The notes under the pieces: generated by a model
What the model was told of the DNA's origin: nothing
The model's database searches: none
What the model saw: the letters and a program-made list of their open reading frames with translations, nothing else
Translations under genes and position numbers: made by a program
Assembly (NCBI RefSeq): GCF_001457815.1
Contig: NZ_LN898221.1
Coordinates: 355,917-419,916, forward strand
DNA: 64,000 nt
From: Vitreoscilla massiliensis
GTDB taxonomy: Bacteria > Pseudomonadota > Gammaproteobacteria > Burkholderiales > Neisseriaceae
Direction of reading: 5' to 3'
Shown here: piece by piece, positions 17,906 through 27,110 of the stretch
Layout of the letters: each line of letters starts with the position of its first letter
How positions within the stretch are numbered: the first letter of the stretch is position 1

Positions 17906-18277
17906 ATGAAAAAACAACAGCGAGGCTATGCCCGTCAAGACCGCGTGCAAGAACAAATCATGCGCGACTTGGCCGAATTGACCCGTACCGGCTTGAAAGA
18001 CCCGCGCGCTGGTTTCATCACCATCACCGAAGTCGAGCTCACGCGCGACTACAGCCACGCCACCGTGTGGTATACCGTGATGGACGAGAAAACCCGCGAA
18101 GTCACCGCCGAAGCCTTGGACAATGCCAAAGGCCATTTGCGTTCGGAATTGGCCAAACGCATCAAAGTGTTCAAAACCCCAGAATTGCATTTTGAATACG
18201 ACGAATCCATCGAGCGCGGCATGAACATCTCCAGCCTCATCGACCAAGCCAATAGCGAAAAACCGGTACAAGATTAA
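17906..18277 (+). CDS. rbfA: 30S ribosome-binding factor RbfA
   Basis: This 123-residue KH-fold protein is needed for 16S rRNA 5' processing and cold adaptation. It has the family pattern RQDRVQEQIMRDLAELTRTG, ITITEVELTRDYSHATVWYTV and the signature region FEYDESIERGMNISSLID. It follows infB by 76 bases, as in most proteobacteria. In most relatives truB comes next, but here about 3.6 kb of other DNA intervenes. Confidence 0.95.
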   Translation: MKKQQRGYARQDRVQEQIMRDLAELTRTGLKDPRAGFITITEVELTRDYSHATVWYTVMDEKTREVTAEALDNAKGHLRSELAKRIKVFKTPELHFEYDESIERGMNISSLIDQANSEKPVQD

Positions 18278-18317
18278 TCACATGCTGCTCATCAGCATGC
18301 TTTAAACTGAGTTTTAA

Positions 18318-18362
18318 ATATTTACAGGCCGCTTAGATACTTTCTAAGCGGCCTGTAAATAT
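18318..18362. repeat. perfect 20-bp inverted repeat containing two uptake-like repeats
   Basis: The arms 18318-18337 and 18343-18362 are exact reverse complements around a five-base loop, each holding one complete repeat. It is the longest perfect stem of this type in the window. It marks the left edge of the AT-rich insertion after rbfA. The AT-rich stretch 18363-18589 beyond it holds no gene. Confidence 0.85.
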
Positions 18363-18589
18363 CTATCCTAATCAAAATCTAACTAAGCTCCCTAACTTAC
18401 TATATATTTCAAAATATAAAGTTGCATGTATGGAGTAATATTCTTAGTCTACAATGTTTTAACCGCATATATAACATTGGGCAAATTTTTTTATTTATAA
18501 AGTTATTATATTTCATTAAATTGACATAAAATTCGCTATATACAACTCTTTCAATAAAGATACTGAAAACATTATAGGGTAAGTTTTAT

Positions 18590-19966
18590 ATGCATATTTT
18601 TGAAATCTCTGACTCTCAAGCTTTAAGCTTGCTTAATTTGGAAGAAAACTATCTCAATGATGTAAAAGCAAAGGAGATTAAGCCCAGTAAGCTTTCTGAA
18701 ACTGTTTCTGCTTTTGCAAATGCAGCTGGTGGTGATTTATATATTGGGATAAAAGAAAATCAAAGCCAAAGCTTAAATAATTGGGATGGATTCACTACTA
18801 GAGAACAGGCAAATGAAATAATTCATGTTCTACAAAAAGCACATTCTTTTGGTAATCATTTGAAATTTGAGTTTTTAGCAAATAATAATTATCAAGGCTA
18901 TATCTTGCACATTACTGTCAGCAAAGTTAAAGACATTGTTAAATCCTCTTCAGGTGAAGTTTTTATACGTTCCAACGCTGGAAAAATAAAGATATCTACC
19001 GATGAAGAGCTTGCTAAATTAAAGCTAGATAAAGGAATTGTTTCATTTGAAAATGAATGGGTTGATATCAATATTCGATTAATTGAACAAAGCAATTCAA
19101 TTAATAAGTTTATACATAATGTAATACCACATTCTGAACCAAGAAAATATCTATTAAATCAGGATATTATTAGGGATGAAAAATGTAAAGTTGCCGGAAT
19201 ATTACTATTTACCGATGAACCACCTATTTATTTACCCAAAAGGTCAAGTGTAAAAATTATGCGGTATAAGACTTCATCAGATGACATTGGTCGAGAGTTT
19301 TTAGACAGCGACCCATTAACTGTGGAAGCCGATATATATAATTTAATTTATAATTCAGTGGAGAAAACTAAAAGCATAATACAAGGCATAAAAAAACTGG
19401 GAGAAAAAGAACTAGAATCTATTGCATATCCAGAAGAAGCATTGCATGAGGTTATCACTAATGCTGTTCTACACCGAGATTATAGTATCGCACAAGATGT
19501 TCAAATTAGAATATTTGATAATCGAGTTGAAATTGAAAGCCCAGGAAAGTTGCCAGGACATGTAACTGTTTCAAATATCCTTGATACCCAATCTGCAAGA
19601 AACCCTACCTTAGTCAGATTAATTAATAAATTCCCTAGTCCTCCAAATAAAGACGTTGGTGAAGGATTAAATACTGCATTTAGAGCAATGGAACAATTAC
19701 GGCTTAAAGCTCCTATAATTACGGAAAAAGATAACTCTGTACTTGTTATTATTAAGCATGAAATGCTCGGTTCACCTGAAGAAATTGTACTAGAATATTT
19801 ATCAAAAAATGAAGAAATTACAAATTCAATAGCAAGAGGTATCACAGGTATAAAAAGTGAAAATACAATGAAAAATGTTTTTTTACGATTGAAAAAAAGA
19901 AATTTACTCGAACCCAACCCAGATAAAAAAGGTTCTAAGTCCACATGGCGGAAACCTAAAAAATAA
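18590..19966 (+). CDS. AlbA_2/Schlafen-type DNA-binding protein with GHKL ATPase-like domain
   Basis: This 458-residue protein is strikingly AT-rich compared with its neighbours. The N-terminal AlbA_2 domain shows AKEIKPSKLSETVSAFANA then GGDLYIGIKE. The middle has a GHKL-like ATPase region with N-box EALHEVITNAVLHRDY and G-box IFDNRVEIESPGKLPG. A winged-helix-like C-terminus follows. Relatives are annotated as RecG-like or Schlafen-AAA transcription regulators, and several occur in defence islands. It sits alone between rbfA and truB, consistent with acquisition. A role in defence or regulation is inference. Confidence 0.75.
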   Translation: MHIFEISDSQALSLLNLEENYLNDVKAKEIKPSKLSETVSAFANAAGGDLYIGIKENQSQSLNNWDGFTTREQANEIIHVLQKAHSFGNHLKFEFLANNNYQGYILHITVSKVKDIVKSSSGEVFIRSNAGKIKISTDEELAKLKLDKGIVSFENEWVDINIRLIEQSNSINKFIHNVIPHSEPRKYLLNQDIIRDEKCKVAGILLFTDEPPIYLPKRSSVKIMRYKTSSDDIGREFLDSDPLTVEADIYNLIYNSVEKTKSIIQGIKKLGEKELESIAYPEEALHEVITNAVLHRDYSIAQDVQIRIFDNRVEIESPGKLPGHVTVSNILDTQSARNPTLVRLINKFPSPPNKDVGEGLNTAFRAMEQLRLKAPIITEKDNSVLVIIKHEMLGSPEEIVLEYLSKNEEITNSIARGITGIKSENTMKNVFLRLKKRNLLEPNPDKKGSKSTWRKPKK

Positions 19967-20131
19967 CGTGCAACAAATTTTATAACTCCGTAGTAGTCTC
20001 TTTAAGGTACCTCTGTGGTGTAAGACATGAAAATTGTACACAAATTAGCAATGCCACTGTTTGTCATTGTTTTAACAATCAGACAAACATGATTTCATCT
20101 GCTAAATCCCTCCCAGCACAGAAAGCCGCCC

Positions 20132-20986
20132 ATGTATGTAGGCAGTACCGATGCACAGCGTCCCGAGCGATTTGTGGTGTTGGAGCGAGCTGATGCTGCC
20201 GCGGCCTTGCTTGATTTTGTGCATGAGCATGACTGCCACAACTTCATCTTGGATGGGCAGCTGTGCGAGGTGTCGCTTTGGACGCAGCCTGAATACGAAA
20301 GTGTTTTTGCCAAAGCCGATACCGTGCATGTGGCACATGTGGATTTTGCCAACAATCAAGCCATCGCGGTGTTGCAAGCGAGTCGGCGTTTGGAATTCAA
20401 ACACTGTCGTTTTCTGGGCAAGCAAGCACTGGATTGGCGGCAGTTCTCGCGCTTGCAAACGCTATTCGTGCCGTATAACCGCCATTTTGAACACCTGTTT
20501 GCGCATCCGCTGCTGCACACCTTGTTTGTCGACAACTTCAATCAAGCCGATTTCATCTTTCCCGCCAATTCCAGCTTGCGGACTTTATCAATTACGCGCA
20601 GCAAGCCTTGTGCTTGGCACAGCTTAAGCGGCTTTAGCGCGCTAGAAGCACTGTATTTAAGCGACATCCCCAGCCTCACCGACCTCTCATGGCTGCCACA
20701 ACTGCCAGCCTTACAAGAAATCGAGTTGCACCATTGCAAAAACACGCTGCAGTTATTGCCGACTTTGGCACAGCTGCCCAAGCTGCAACACCTGTGGCTC
20801 AGCCGCATGGGCGCGCTAGAGAGCTTAAAACCATTGCAAGCCTTAAACGAACTGCGGGAATTGACCATAGAATCCGGCGGCAAACTCGCCGACCGTGATG
20901 TGGCCTTCTTAAAACAGATGCCTTGTTTACAAGACTACAGCATAGAAATGGCCAATTTTGCTTACAGCCCAGCCTGTATCGATTGA
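20132..20986 (+). CDS. leucine-rich-repeat protein
   Basis: This 284-residue protein has no signal peptide. From about residue 90 it shows irregular 20-24 residue leucine-rich repeats: FSRLQTLFVPYN, LHTLFVDNFN, LRTLSITRS, LEALYLSDIP, LQEIELHHCK, LQHLWLSRMG and LRELTIESGG. The fold should be a solenoid for protein contacts in the cytoplasm. Base composition is like the chromosome, unlike the neighbour upstream. The partner is unknown. Confidence 0.7.
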   Translation: MYVGSTDAQRPERFVVLERADAAAALLDFVHEHDCHNFILDGQLCEVSLWTQPEYESVFAKADTVHVAHVDFANNQAIAVLQASRRLEFKHCRFLGKQALDWRQFSRLQTLFVPYNRHFEHLFAHPLLHTLFVDNFNQADFIFPANSSLRTLSITRSKPCAWHSLSGFSALEALYLSDIPSLTDLSWLPQLPALQEIELHHCKNTLQLLPTLAQLPKLQHLWLSRMGALESLKPLQALNELRELTIESGGKLADRDVAFLKQMPCLQDYSIEMANFAYSPACID

Positions 20987-21019
20987 TAGCAAGATAATGC
21001 AAGACTACATGATGACCAA

Positions 21020-21060
21020 GTTTACAGGCCGCTTTTTCTGTTCTTAAGCGGCCTGTAAAC
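21020..21060. repeat. inverted pair of uptake-like repeat
   Basis: GTTTACAGGCCGCTT at 21020-21034 is mirrored by AAGCGGCCTGTAAAC at 21046-21060. It lies between the convergent LRR and membrane-protein genes and could terminate both. Confidence 0.8.
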
Positions 21061-21095
21061 GCTGTTTATGACTGATTTGTACATGATTCAGCTGT

Positions 21096-21647
21096 TTATG
21101 ATTGAGCTTTATGATGCAAACGCCATTCACGCCACTTTTTGGCCAAAGCCAATAGCGACAAGGCCAGCACTGCCCACACACCCCAGCGGTGTTCGTACAG
21201 CCACAAATAGCCTTTTTCATCCCATGTCAGCGTAGACCACAGCTGCGATGCGCCAGCACAAGCATTCATGTTTGGAATTTGGCCTTGCTGGGCCATCAGC
21301 AACACTTGGCTGCCCACTGCCAGTGAAAAACTGAAATCATCAAACGTCCGCAGTGGCCCTTCTAACTTATGGGTTTGCACATAGGGCACACTGCTCGCAT
21401 CGCCTTTATACTGCCATAGCACCCGAAAGTCATTTTGATACACCTGCGTATTGTCGGCGGCTTTAGCACCGATGGGCGTGACCTTGGTAATCTGCACCAA
21501 CATCACCGTATCGGCGGCACTGACGCGCTCGTGCAAACTGGCCGATTCACACACCGTGGCTTGAGCTTGACCGCCCAGCAGCATACACATCATCAAAGCG
21601 AGCATCCATGTCTTGACTGGTTTTTTGTATTTTGTTTTCCACATCAT
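21096..21647 (-). CDS. exported membrane-anchored protein, function unknown
   Basis: From the ATG at 21647 this is 183 residues; upstream starts at 21656 and 21716 are possible. A signal peptide (WMLALMMCMLLGGQAQA) is followed by TVCESASLHERVSAADTVMLVQI, reminiscent of NTR/TIMP-like domains that begin with Cys near the mature end. A transmembrane helix near the C-terminus (WAVLALSLLALA) leaves a short basic tail. The domain likely faces the periplasm. I do not recognise a specific function. Confidence 0.6.
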   Translation of the reverse strand: MMWKTKYKKPVKTWMLALMMCMLLGGQAQATVCESASLHERVSAADTVMLVQITKVTPIGAKAADNTQVYQNDFRVLWQYKGDASSVPYVQTHKLEGPLRTFDDFSFSLAVGSQVLLMAQQGQIPNMNACAGASQLWSTLTWDEKGYLWLYEHRWGVWAVLALSLLALAKKWREWRLHHKAQS

Positions 21648-21800
21648 TGAGTCCATCCGTGTTGTTTCATTGACCCATATAAGTACGACATCTGCACACG
21701 CCATCACCAACATCACTGATGCAGACAGGATTGAGCCACCTGTCCATAAGCAGCCAACAGCTTAGCCACGCTCGGCCGCCTTCATCTGCACGCCCATCTT

Positions 21801-21814
21801 AGCGGCCTGTAAAC
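21801..21814 (+). repeat. single uptake-like repeat before truB
   Basis: AGCGGCCTGTAAAC stands alone about 80 bases upstream of the truB start. Confidence 0.75.
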
Positions 21815-21892
21815 TCACCCAACGCAATGTGCTTGGGAGTGCTTGCATTCGGTGGTAAACTCTGCCCCATTCTAGACACTGTTAACACCTGC

Positions 21893-22807
21893 ATGACCTC
21901 AGCCAAACTTCCCAAACGCCGCATCAGCGGTGTGTTGCTTTTGGACAAACCCAAAGGCAAATCCAGCAACATCGCCTTACAAATCAGCAAACGCCTGTTT
22001 CAAGCCGAAAAAGGTGGCCATACCGGCATTTTAGATCCCTTGGCCACAGGCTTATTGCCGGTGTGTTTTGGCGAAGCGACCAAATACGCGCAATACTTGC
22101 TCGACTCCGACAAGGCTTATATTGCCGATTTGCAATTGGGCGTAGAAACCACCACTGGCGACGTTGAAGGCGAGGAATCGTCACGCACCGATGCGCGCAT
22201 CAATGCGGCACAGTTTCAGGCCGCTTGTGTGGCGTTCACGCGCACGTATGAGCAAATGCCACCGATGTTTTCGGCTTTAAAACACAATGGCAAGGCTTTG
22301 TATGAGTACGCGCGGCAAGGCATCAATATCGAGCGCAAACGCCGCACCATCACCATTTTCAGCATAGCAGTGTTGGCATTTGACGAGGCCGCACAAACCG
22401 CGCAAATCGCGGTTTCGTGTTCCAAAGGCACTTACATTCGCACCTTGGCCGAAGACATCGCCCGCGAGGCTGGCACTTTGGCGCATTTGACCGATTTGCG
22501 CCGCACCGCCACCGCCGGTTTCAGCATCGCCCACAGCCACACTATTGAGGCCTTGGAAGCGCTGGAATTGGACGGACGTGATGGCTTATTGCTGCCATGT
22601 GAGGCTTTAGTGGCACATTTACCTGCGATTACACTGGCAGACGCGGAAATTGTTCGTTTAAGGTATGGGCAACAGGTGCAAACTTCCGTGAATTATGGAA
22701 TAATGGCGGCCTTACGGGTGTATGACGTGCAGCAGACGTTTATCGGTTTGGTGGAAGCCTTGCCTGAACAACGTTTAAAAGCCTTGCGCTTGATGAGCAC
22801 GAATTAA
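21893..22807 (+). CDS. truB: tRNA pseudouridine-55 synthase
   Basis: This 304-residue enzyme makes pseudouridine 55 in the T-loop of tRNAs. The catalytic Asp48 lies in GHTGILDPLATG. SGVLLLDKPKG opens the domain. CSKGTYIRTLAEDIA and HLTDLRRTATAGF are further TruB motifs, and a PUA-like C-terminal region follows. The start at 21893 gives the usual N-terminus, and the upstream extension is unlikely. It precedes rpsO by 83 bases, as in E. coli. Confidence 0.95.
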   Translation: MTSAKLPKRRISGVLLLDKPKGKSSNIALQISKRLFQAEKGGHTGILDPLATGLLPVCFGEATKYAQYLLDSDKAYIADLQLGVETTTGDVEGEESSRTDARINAAQFQAACVAFTRTYEQMPPMFSALKHNGKALYEYARQGINIERKRRTITIFSIAVLAFDEAAQTAQIAVSCSKGTYIRTLAEDIAREAGTLAHLTDLRRTATAGFSIAHSHTIEALEALELDGRDGLLLPCEALVAHLPAITLADAEIVRLRYGQQVQTSVNYGIMAALRVYDVQQTFIGLVEALPEQRLKALRLMSTN

Positions 22808-22890
22808 ACACGTATTCGGAGGTAGTAAGGGTCTCGGCTCTGCTGTCTTGTCGGGTTTGAATACCCATTTTATATTTTGGAGCATTACAA

Positions 22891-23160
22891 ATGGCATTAA
22901 CCGTAGAACAAAAAGCACAAATCGTTAAAGATTTCCAACGCAAAGAAGGCGATACTGGTTCAAGCGAAGTACAAATTGCTTTGTTGACTTTCCGTATCAA
23001 TGATTTGACTCCTCACTTCAAAGCCAACTTGAAAGACCACCACAGCCGTCGTGGTTTGTTGAAAATGGTTAGCCAACGTCGTCGCTTGTTAAGCTACTTG
23101 CGCCGTACTGACGCGGTAACTTACCGCGACGTGATTACCCGTTTGGGCTTGCGTAAATAA
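22891..23160 (+). CDS. rpsO: 30S ribosomal protein S15
   Basis: This 89-residue protein binds the central domain of 16S rRNA early in 30S assembly. It has the typical DTGSSEVQIALLTFRINDL and HHSRRGLLKMVSQRRRLLSYL segments and the standard length. In relatives S15 represses its own mRNA through a leader structure. The 83-base leader here has a small GGGT/ACCC hairpin, but no such control can be proven. Confidence 0.97.
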   Translation: MALTVEQKAQIVKDFQRKEGDTGSSEVQIALLTFRINDLTPHFKANLKDHHSRRGLLKMVSQRRRLLSYLRRTDAVTYRDVITRLGLRK

Positions 23161-23175
23161 GTTAAGCTTTACCTT

Positions 23176-23204
23176 AAAGTCGCAGCAGACGCTGCGACTT
23201 TGTT
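23176..23204 (+). terminator. rpsO terminator
   Basis: AAAGTCGCAGC and GCTGCGACTTT form an 11-bp stem with a four-base loop, ending in a T-rich stretch. It lies 16 bases after rpsO and separates it from pnp. Confidence 0.85.
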
Positions 23205-23330
23205 CTATCTAGAATGGTTTTTTATTAATCTGGGATGCGATTCTGAATAACTAACCATGCACATTGGTATTTTGCTGTGTGTGCATCATTAGTGATTCAG
23301 GTCGGTATCCAAATCTCTTAAAGGAAGTTC

Positions 23331-25457
23331 ATGTTTAACAAACACGTTAAATCTTTCCAATACGGCAACCAAACCGTGACCATTGAAACCGGCGAAATCG
23401 CACGCCAAGCCACTGCAGCGGTGAAAGTTGCCATGGGCGACACCGTGGTATTGGTGTCTGTGGTTGCGGCCAGCAAAATCAAAGAAGGCCAAGACTTCTT
23501 CCCATTGACTGTGGATTACTTTGAACGCACGTATGCGGCCGGTAAAATCCCTGGTGGCTTCTTCAAACGCGAAGGCAAACAATCTGAAAAAGAAATTTTG
23601 ACCAGCCGTTTGATCGACCGTCCAATTCGTCCTTTATTCCCAGAAGGCTTCTACAACGACATCCAAATCATCGCGATGGTGGTGTCTGTAGACCCTGAAA
23701 TCGATTCTGACATCCCTGCCATGATTGGTGCTTCTGCTGCTTTGGTATTGAGCGGTGTGCCTTTTGCTGGCCCTATCGGCGCGGCTCGCGTCGGTTATGT
23801 GAATGGCGATTACGTGTTGAACCCTACCAAAACCCAATTGACCGAAAGCCAATTGGACTTGGTAGTAGCCGGTACATCTAAAGCCGTATTGATGGTGGAA
23901 TCTGAAGCCAAAGAATTGTCTGAAGCGGTGATGTTGGGCGCGGTGGTTTATGGTCACGACCAAATGCAAACCGTGATTACTGCCATCAACGAATTGGCTG
24001 ACGAAGTGAACCCAGCGGTATGGGAATGGACTGCGCCAGTAGAAAATGTGGAATTGAAAGCCAAAGTCACTGGTTTGGCTGGCGTGCAAATCGCTGAAGC
24101 CTTCAAAATCCGTTCTAAACAAGAACGCACGGCCAAATTGAACGAAGCTTGGGCAGTGGTTGAAGCGGCTTTGATTACTGAAGAAACCGCCACTTTGGAA
24201 GTGAACGAAATTCGCACCATCTTCAAACATTTGGAAGCCGAAATCGTGCGCGGTCAAATCTTGGATGGTCAACCTCGCATCGACGGTCGCGATACCCGCA
24301 CCGTGCGTCCTATCGACATCCAAACCAATGTGTTGCCACGCACCCACGGTTCGGCTTTGTTCACCCGCGGTGAAACCCAAGCCTTGGCCACTGCCACTTT
24401 GGGCACGCAACGCGATGAGCAAATCATTGATGCTTTGAGCGGCGAATACACCGACCGCTTCATCATGCATTACAACTTCCCTCCGTACTCTACTGGTGAA
24501 GTGGGCCGTGTGGGTATTCCGAAACGCCGCGAAATCGGTCACGGTCGTTTGGCCAAACGTGCGTTGATTGCCGTATTGCCAGCACAAGAAGATTTCAACT
24601 ACACCATGCGCGTGGTGTCTGAAATCACCGAATCTAACGGTTCATCTTCTATGGCTTCTGTGTGTGGTGGTTGCCTGTCATTGTTGTCTGCAGGCGTGCC
24701 TTTGAAAGCACACGTGGCTGGTATCGCCATGGGCTTGATTTTGGAAGGCTCTAAATTTGCGGTCTTGACCGACATCTTGGGCGACGAAGACCACTTGGGC
24801 GACATGGACTTTAAAGTGGCCGGTACCGAAAACGGTGTCACTGCTTTGCAAATGGACATCAAAATCCAAGGCATTACCAAAGAAATCATGCACATCGCTT
24901 TGGAACAAGCCAAAGAAGGCCGCGCGCACATCTTGGGCTTGATGAAAGAAGCGGTTGAAGGTCCTCAAGAGATGTCTACACACGCACCGCGTTTGTACAC
25001 CTTGAAAATCAACCAAGACAAAATCCGCGATGTGATTGGCAAAGGTGGTGAAACCATCCGTGGCATCATCAAAGAAACCGGCACCGAAATCAACATTGAA
25101 GACGACGGTACTGTTGTCATCGCTGCAACCACGGCCGAAGCCGGCGAAGCCGCGAAAAAACGCATCGAAGAAATCACTGCGGAAGTGGAAGTGGGCAAAA
25201 CCTACGCTGGTACCGTATTGAAAATCTTGGACAACAATGTTGGCGCCATCGTGTCTGTGATGCCTGGCAAAGACGGCTTGGTACACATCAGCCAAATCGC
25301 GCACGAACGCGTGAAAAACGTGTCTGACTACTTGCAAGTGGGTCAAACCGTGAACGTGAAAGCCTTGGAAGTGGACGACCGCGGTCGCGTGCGTTTGTCT
25401 ATCAAAGCTTTGTTGGAAAAACCTGAGGCAGAAGCCAAAGAGCCAGCAGCAGAATAA
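23331..25457 (+). CDS. pnp: polyribonucleotide nucleotidyltransferase (PNPase)
   Basis: This 708-residue enzyme is a phosphate-dependent 3'-5' exoribonuclease of mRNA decay. It has two RNase PH domains, the second with SGEYTDRFIMHYNFPPYSTGE and SSSMASVCGGCLSLL. A KH domain (IRDVIGKGGETIRGI) and an S1 domain (GKTYAGTVLKILDNNVGAIV) follow at the C-terminus. SD AAAGGAAG precedes the ATG. The trailing residues are acidic. It has its own 130-base leader, in which PNPase often autoregulates. Confidence 0.97.
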   Translation: MFNKHVKSFQYGNQTVTIETGEIARQATAAVKVAMGDTVVLVSVVAASKIKEGQDFFPLTVDYFERTYAAGKIPGGFFKREGKQSEKEILTSRLIDRPIRPLFPEGFYNDIQIIAMVVSVDPEIDSDIPAMIGASAALVLSGVPFAGPIGAARVGYVNGDYVLNPTKTQLTESQLDLVVAGTSKAVLMVESEAKELSEAVMLGAVVYGHDQMQTVITAINELADEVNPAVWEWTAPVENVELKAKVTGLAGVQIAEAFKIRSKQERTAKLNEAWAVVEAALITEETATLEVNEIRTIFKHLEAEIVRGQILDGQPRIDGRDTRTVRPIDIQTNVLPRTHGSALFTRGETQALATATLGTQRDEQIIDALSGEYTDRFIMHYNFPPYSTGEVGRVGIPKRREIGHGRLAKRALIAVLPAQEDFNYTMRVVSEITESNGSSSMASVCGGCLSLLSAGVPLKAHVAGIAMGLILEGSKFAVLTDILGDEDHLGDMDFKVAGTENGVTALQMDIKIQGITKEIMHIALEQAKEGRAHILGLMKEAVEGPQEMSTHAPRLYTLKINQDKIRDVIGKGGETIRGIIKETGTEINIEDDGTVVIAATTAEAGEAAKKRIEEITAEVEVGKTYAGTVLKILDNNVGAIVSVMPGKDGLVHISQIAHERVKNVSDYLQVGQTVNVKALEVDDRGRVRLSIKALLEKPEAEAKEPAAE

Positions 25458-25468
25458 GCGGCCTGTAA
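25456..25468 (+). repeat. single uptake-like repeat at the pnp stop
   Basis: AAGCGGCCTGTAA overlaps the last two bases of pnp. The real terminator follows separately at 25482. Confidence 0.75.
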
Positions 25469-25481
25469 GGTCACAAAATGC

Positions 25482-25509
25482 AACCGCCTGAGAAATCAGG
25501 CGGTTTTTT
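25482..25509 (+). terminator. pnp terminator
   Basis: ACCGCCTGA and TCAGGCGGT form a 9-bp stem with a GAAA loop, followed by six T. Confidence 0.9.
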
Positions 25510-25603
25510 CATGGCCGCGTATGCAAACTGATGGGTTGTTTGCTAGACTGCTTGCACCAAACCTCAAACCGACTGTCATACGACTCAGCCTAAGGAGCAC
25601 GCC

Positions 25604-26383
25604 ATGTGGTCTTACCGTTACTACCTCTATCTTGCCTTACTCGGCCTCATCAGCGCTTGTTCCACTCCCGTCATGCGCGACAGCAAAACCAATGTCAGCG
25701 AGGAGATGAGCAGCAGCCGCGCCGACAGCAGCGCACGCAGCCAAACCGCCGCCGCATCAGAACGCTTGGGCACGCAATGGGGCGACGATGTGACTTCGCA
25801 TGTGAGCAGCGTCGACCTGCGCCGCGTCAGTTCTGCGCCGATTGCCGAAGCCAGCTTGCGTTATGCCGACAAATCCTATGGCGGCCGCAGCATCAACAGC
25901 ATGTCTTTGGCCGCCGGCAAAGTGGAGCTCAGCGTTGAAAGCGACCGCGGCCGTGGCCTGCCGCTGTACCGCGATGGCAGCCAATACTATTTGAAAGGCG
26001 AAGCGGGTCAAGCCTATCGCTTGGTCTACCGCAACAACAGCAACAACACCTATGAAATCGTTGCCAGTGTCGACGGTTTGGACGTGTTAAACGGCAGCCG
26101 CGCCTCGCGCTATAACAACGGCTATGTGTTGCGCCCGAAACAGCGCTTGGTGATAGAGGGCTTTCGCAAAAGCAACAGCGCCGTCGCCTCATTCATCTTC
26201 AGTAAACCAAGCGATGCTTATGCCGCCAACACGCCCAGTGGCTCGATTAACAATACTGGCATCATCGGCACCGCCATTTACGAATTGTACGACCCTAATC
26301 AGCGCAAGCGGCCCGTCAGCCGTGGCAATGATGGTTTAGATGCTTTCCCTGCCGACGAAGGCTACGCACCAGCGCCGCGTTAA
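25604..26383 (+). CDS. predicted lipoprotein, function unknown
   Basis: This 259-residue protein has a signal peptide and lipobox (LLGLISAC, Cys19), so it is lipid-anchored in the envelope. Residues 30-75 are a Ser/Ala-rich linker. The middle (GLPLYRDGSQYYLKGEAGQAY and RLVYRNNSNNTYEIVASVDG) looks like a beta-sandwich found in several proteobacterial envelope proteins, and the C-terminus is rich in Gly, Ser and Pro. The precise role is unknown. It is a single gene with its own terminator. Confidence 0.7.
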   Translation: MWSYRYYLYLALLGLISACSTPVMRDSKTNVSEEMSSSRADSSARSQTAAASERLGTQWGDDVTSHVSSVDLRRVSSAPIAEASLRYADKSYGGRSINSMSLAAGKVELSVESDRGRGLPLYRDGSQYYLKGEAGQAYRLVYRNNSNNTYEIVASVDGLDVLNGSRASRYNNGYVLRPKQRLVIEGFRKSNSAVASFIFSKPSDAYAANTPSGSINNTGIIGTAIYELYDPNQRKRPVSRGNDGLDAFPADEGYAPAPR

Positions 26384-26416
26384 AGCGGCCGCAACTTTTC
26401 AGACCATCTGCACACC

Positions 26417-26452
26417 AAAGACATCTGCCCAGTACGACAGATGTCTTTTTTT
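26417..26452 (+). terminator. terminator after the lipoprotein gene
   Basis: AAAGACATCTG and CAGATGTCTTT form a stem with a ten-base loop, ending in seven T. Confidence 0.88.
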
Positions 26453-26486
26453 ATGGCATTACCACAGCCAGTTCCAAACCAAGCCT

Positions 26487-26537
26487 ATGCGGCCTGTAAG
26501 TTGCTTTGACACCTTATCGACTTGTTACAGGCCGCAT
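26487..26537. repeat. inverted pair of uptake-like repeat
   Basis: ATGCGGCCTGTAA at 26487-26499 is mirrored at 26525-26537 around a 25-base loop. This is the ATGC form, whose first four bases match the Neisseria meningitidis DNA uptake sequence. Confidence 0.8.
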
Positions 26538-26575
26538 CCGTTTAGCTGATTCATTACTACCGTGAGGTTTTCCGC

Positions 26576-27028
26576 ATGAACATTACCCCGTATTTGAGTT
26601 TCGATGGCCAGTGTGCCGAAGCGATGGCATTTTACGCGCAAGTGTTTCAAGGCCACATCGTGTACCAATCGACGTTTGGTGAAATGCCCGCCGACCCCAA
26701 CATGCCACCGCTACCCGATACCGCCAAAAACCGCATCATGCATGCGCATCTGCAGTTTGGCAGCAATAACATCATGGCCTCAGACACCATGCCCATCTTG
26801 CCCGGCATAGATGCACAAGCCTGTGGCGGTGGCTACCAAAAGCCACAAGGATTGTGGATCTCCATCGGTGTGGACAGCGCCGACGAAGGCCTGCGCGTGT
26901 TTGCAGCCTTGGCAGAAGGTGGCAATGTCACCATGCCGTTTGCGGCCACGTTTTGGTCTGAAGGTTTCGGTATGGTCACCGACCGCTATGCCATCCCGTG
27001 GATGGTGAATGTGGCCAGCGCTGGCTAA
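26576..27028 (+). CDS. VOC-superfamily protein, PhnB-like
   Basis: This 150-residue protein belongs to the glyoxalase/dioxygenase (VOC) superfamily, PhnB-like branch. MNITPYLSFDGQCAEAMAFY is the first beta-alpha unit, NRIMHAHLQFGSNNIMASD follows, and FWSEGFGMVTDRYAIPWMV is the C-terminal motif. Proteins of this branch are small homodimers of mostly unknown substrate. The name 3-demethylubiquinone methyltransferase used for some relatives is not supported. Confidence 0.85.
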   Translation: MNITPYLSFDGQCAEAMAFYAQVFQGHIVYQSTFGEMPADPNMPPLPDTAKNRIMHAHLQFGSNNIMASDTMPILPGIDAQACGGGYQKPQGLWISIGVDSADEGLRVFAALAEGGNVTMPFAATFWSEGFGMVTDRYAIPWMVNVASAG

Positions 27029-27070
27029 TCTCTAAGACAATACCTACACCCATGCAGCTTAGTCATCAGC

Positions 27071-27110
27071 AATGCGGCCTGTAAACTTTATCCCGTTTAC
27101 AGGCCGCATT
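27071..27110. repeat. inverted pair of uptake-like repeat
   Basis: AATGCGGCCTGTAAAC at 27071-27086 is mirrored at 27095-27110 around an eight-base loop. No T run follows, so it is a weaker terminator than most. Confidence 0.8.
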
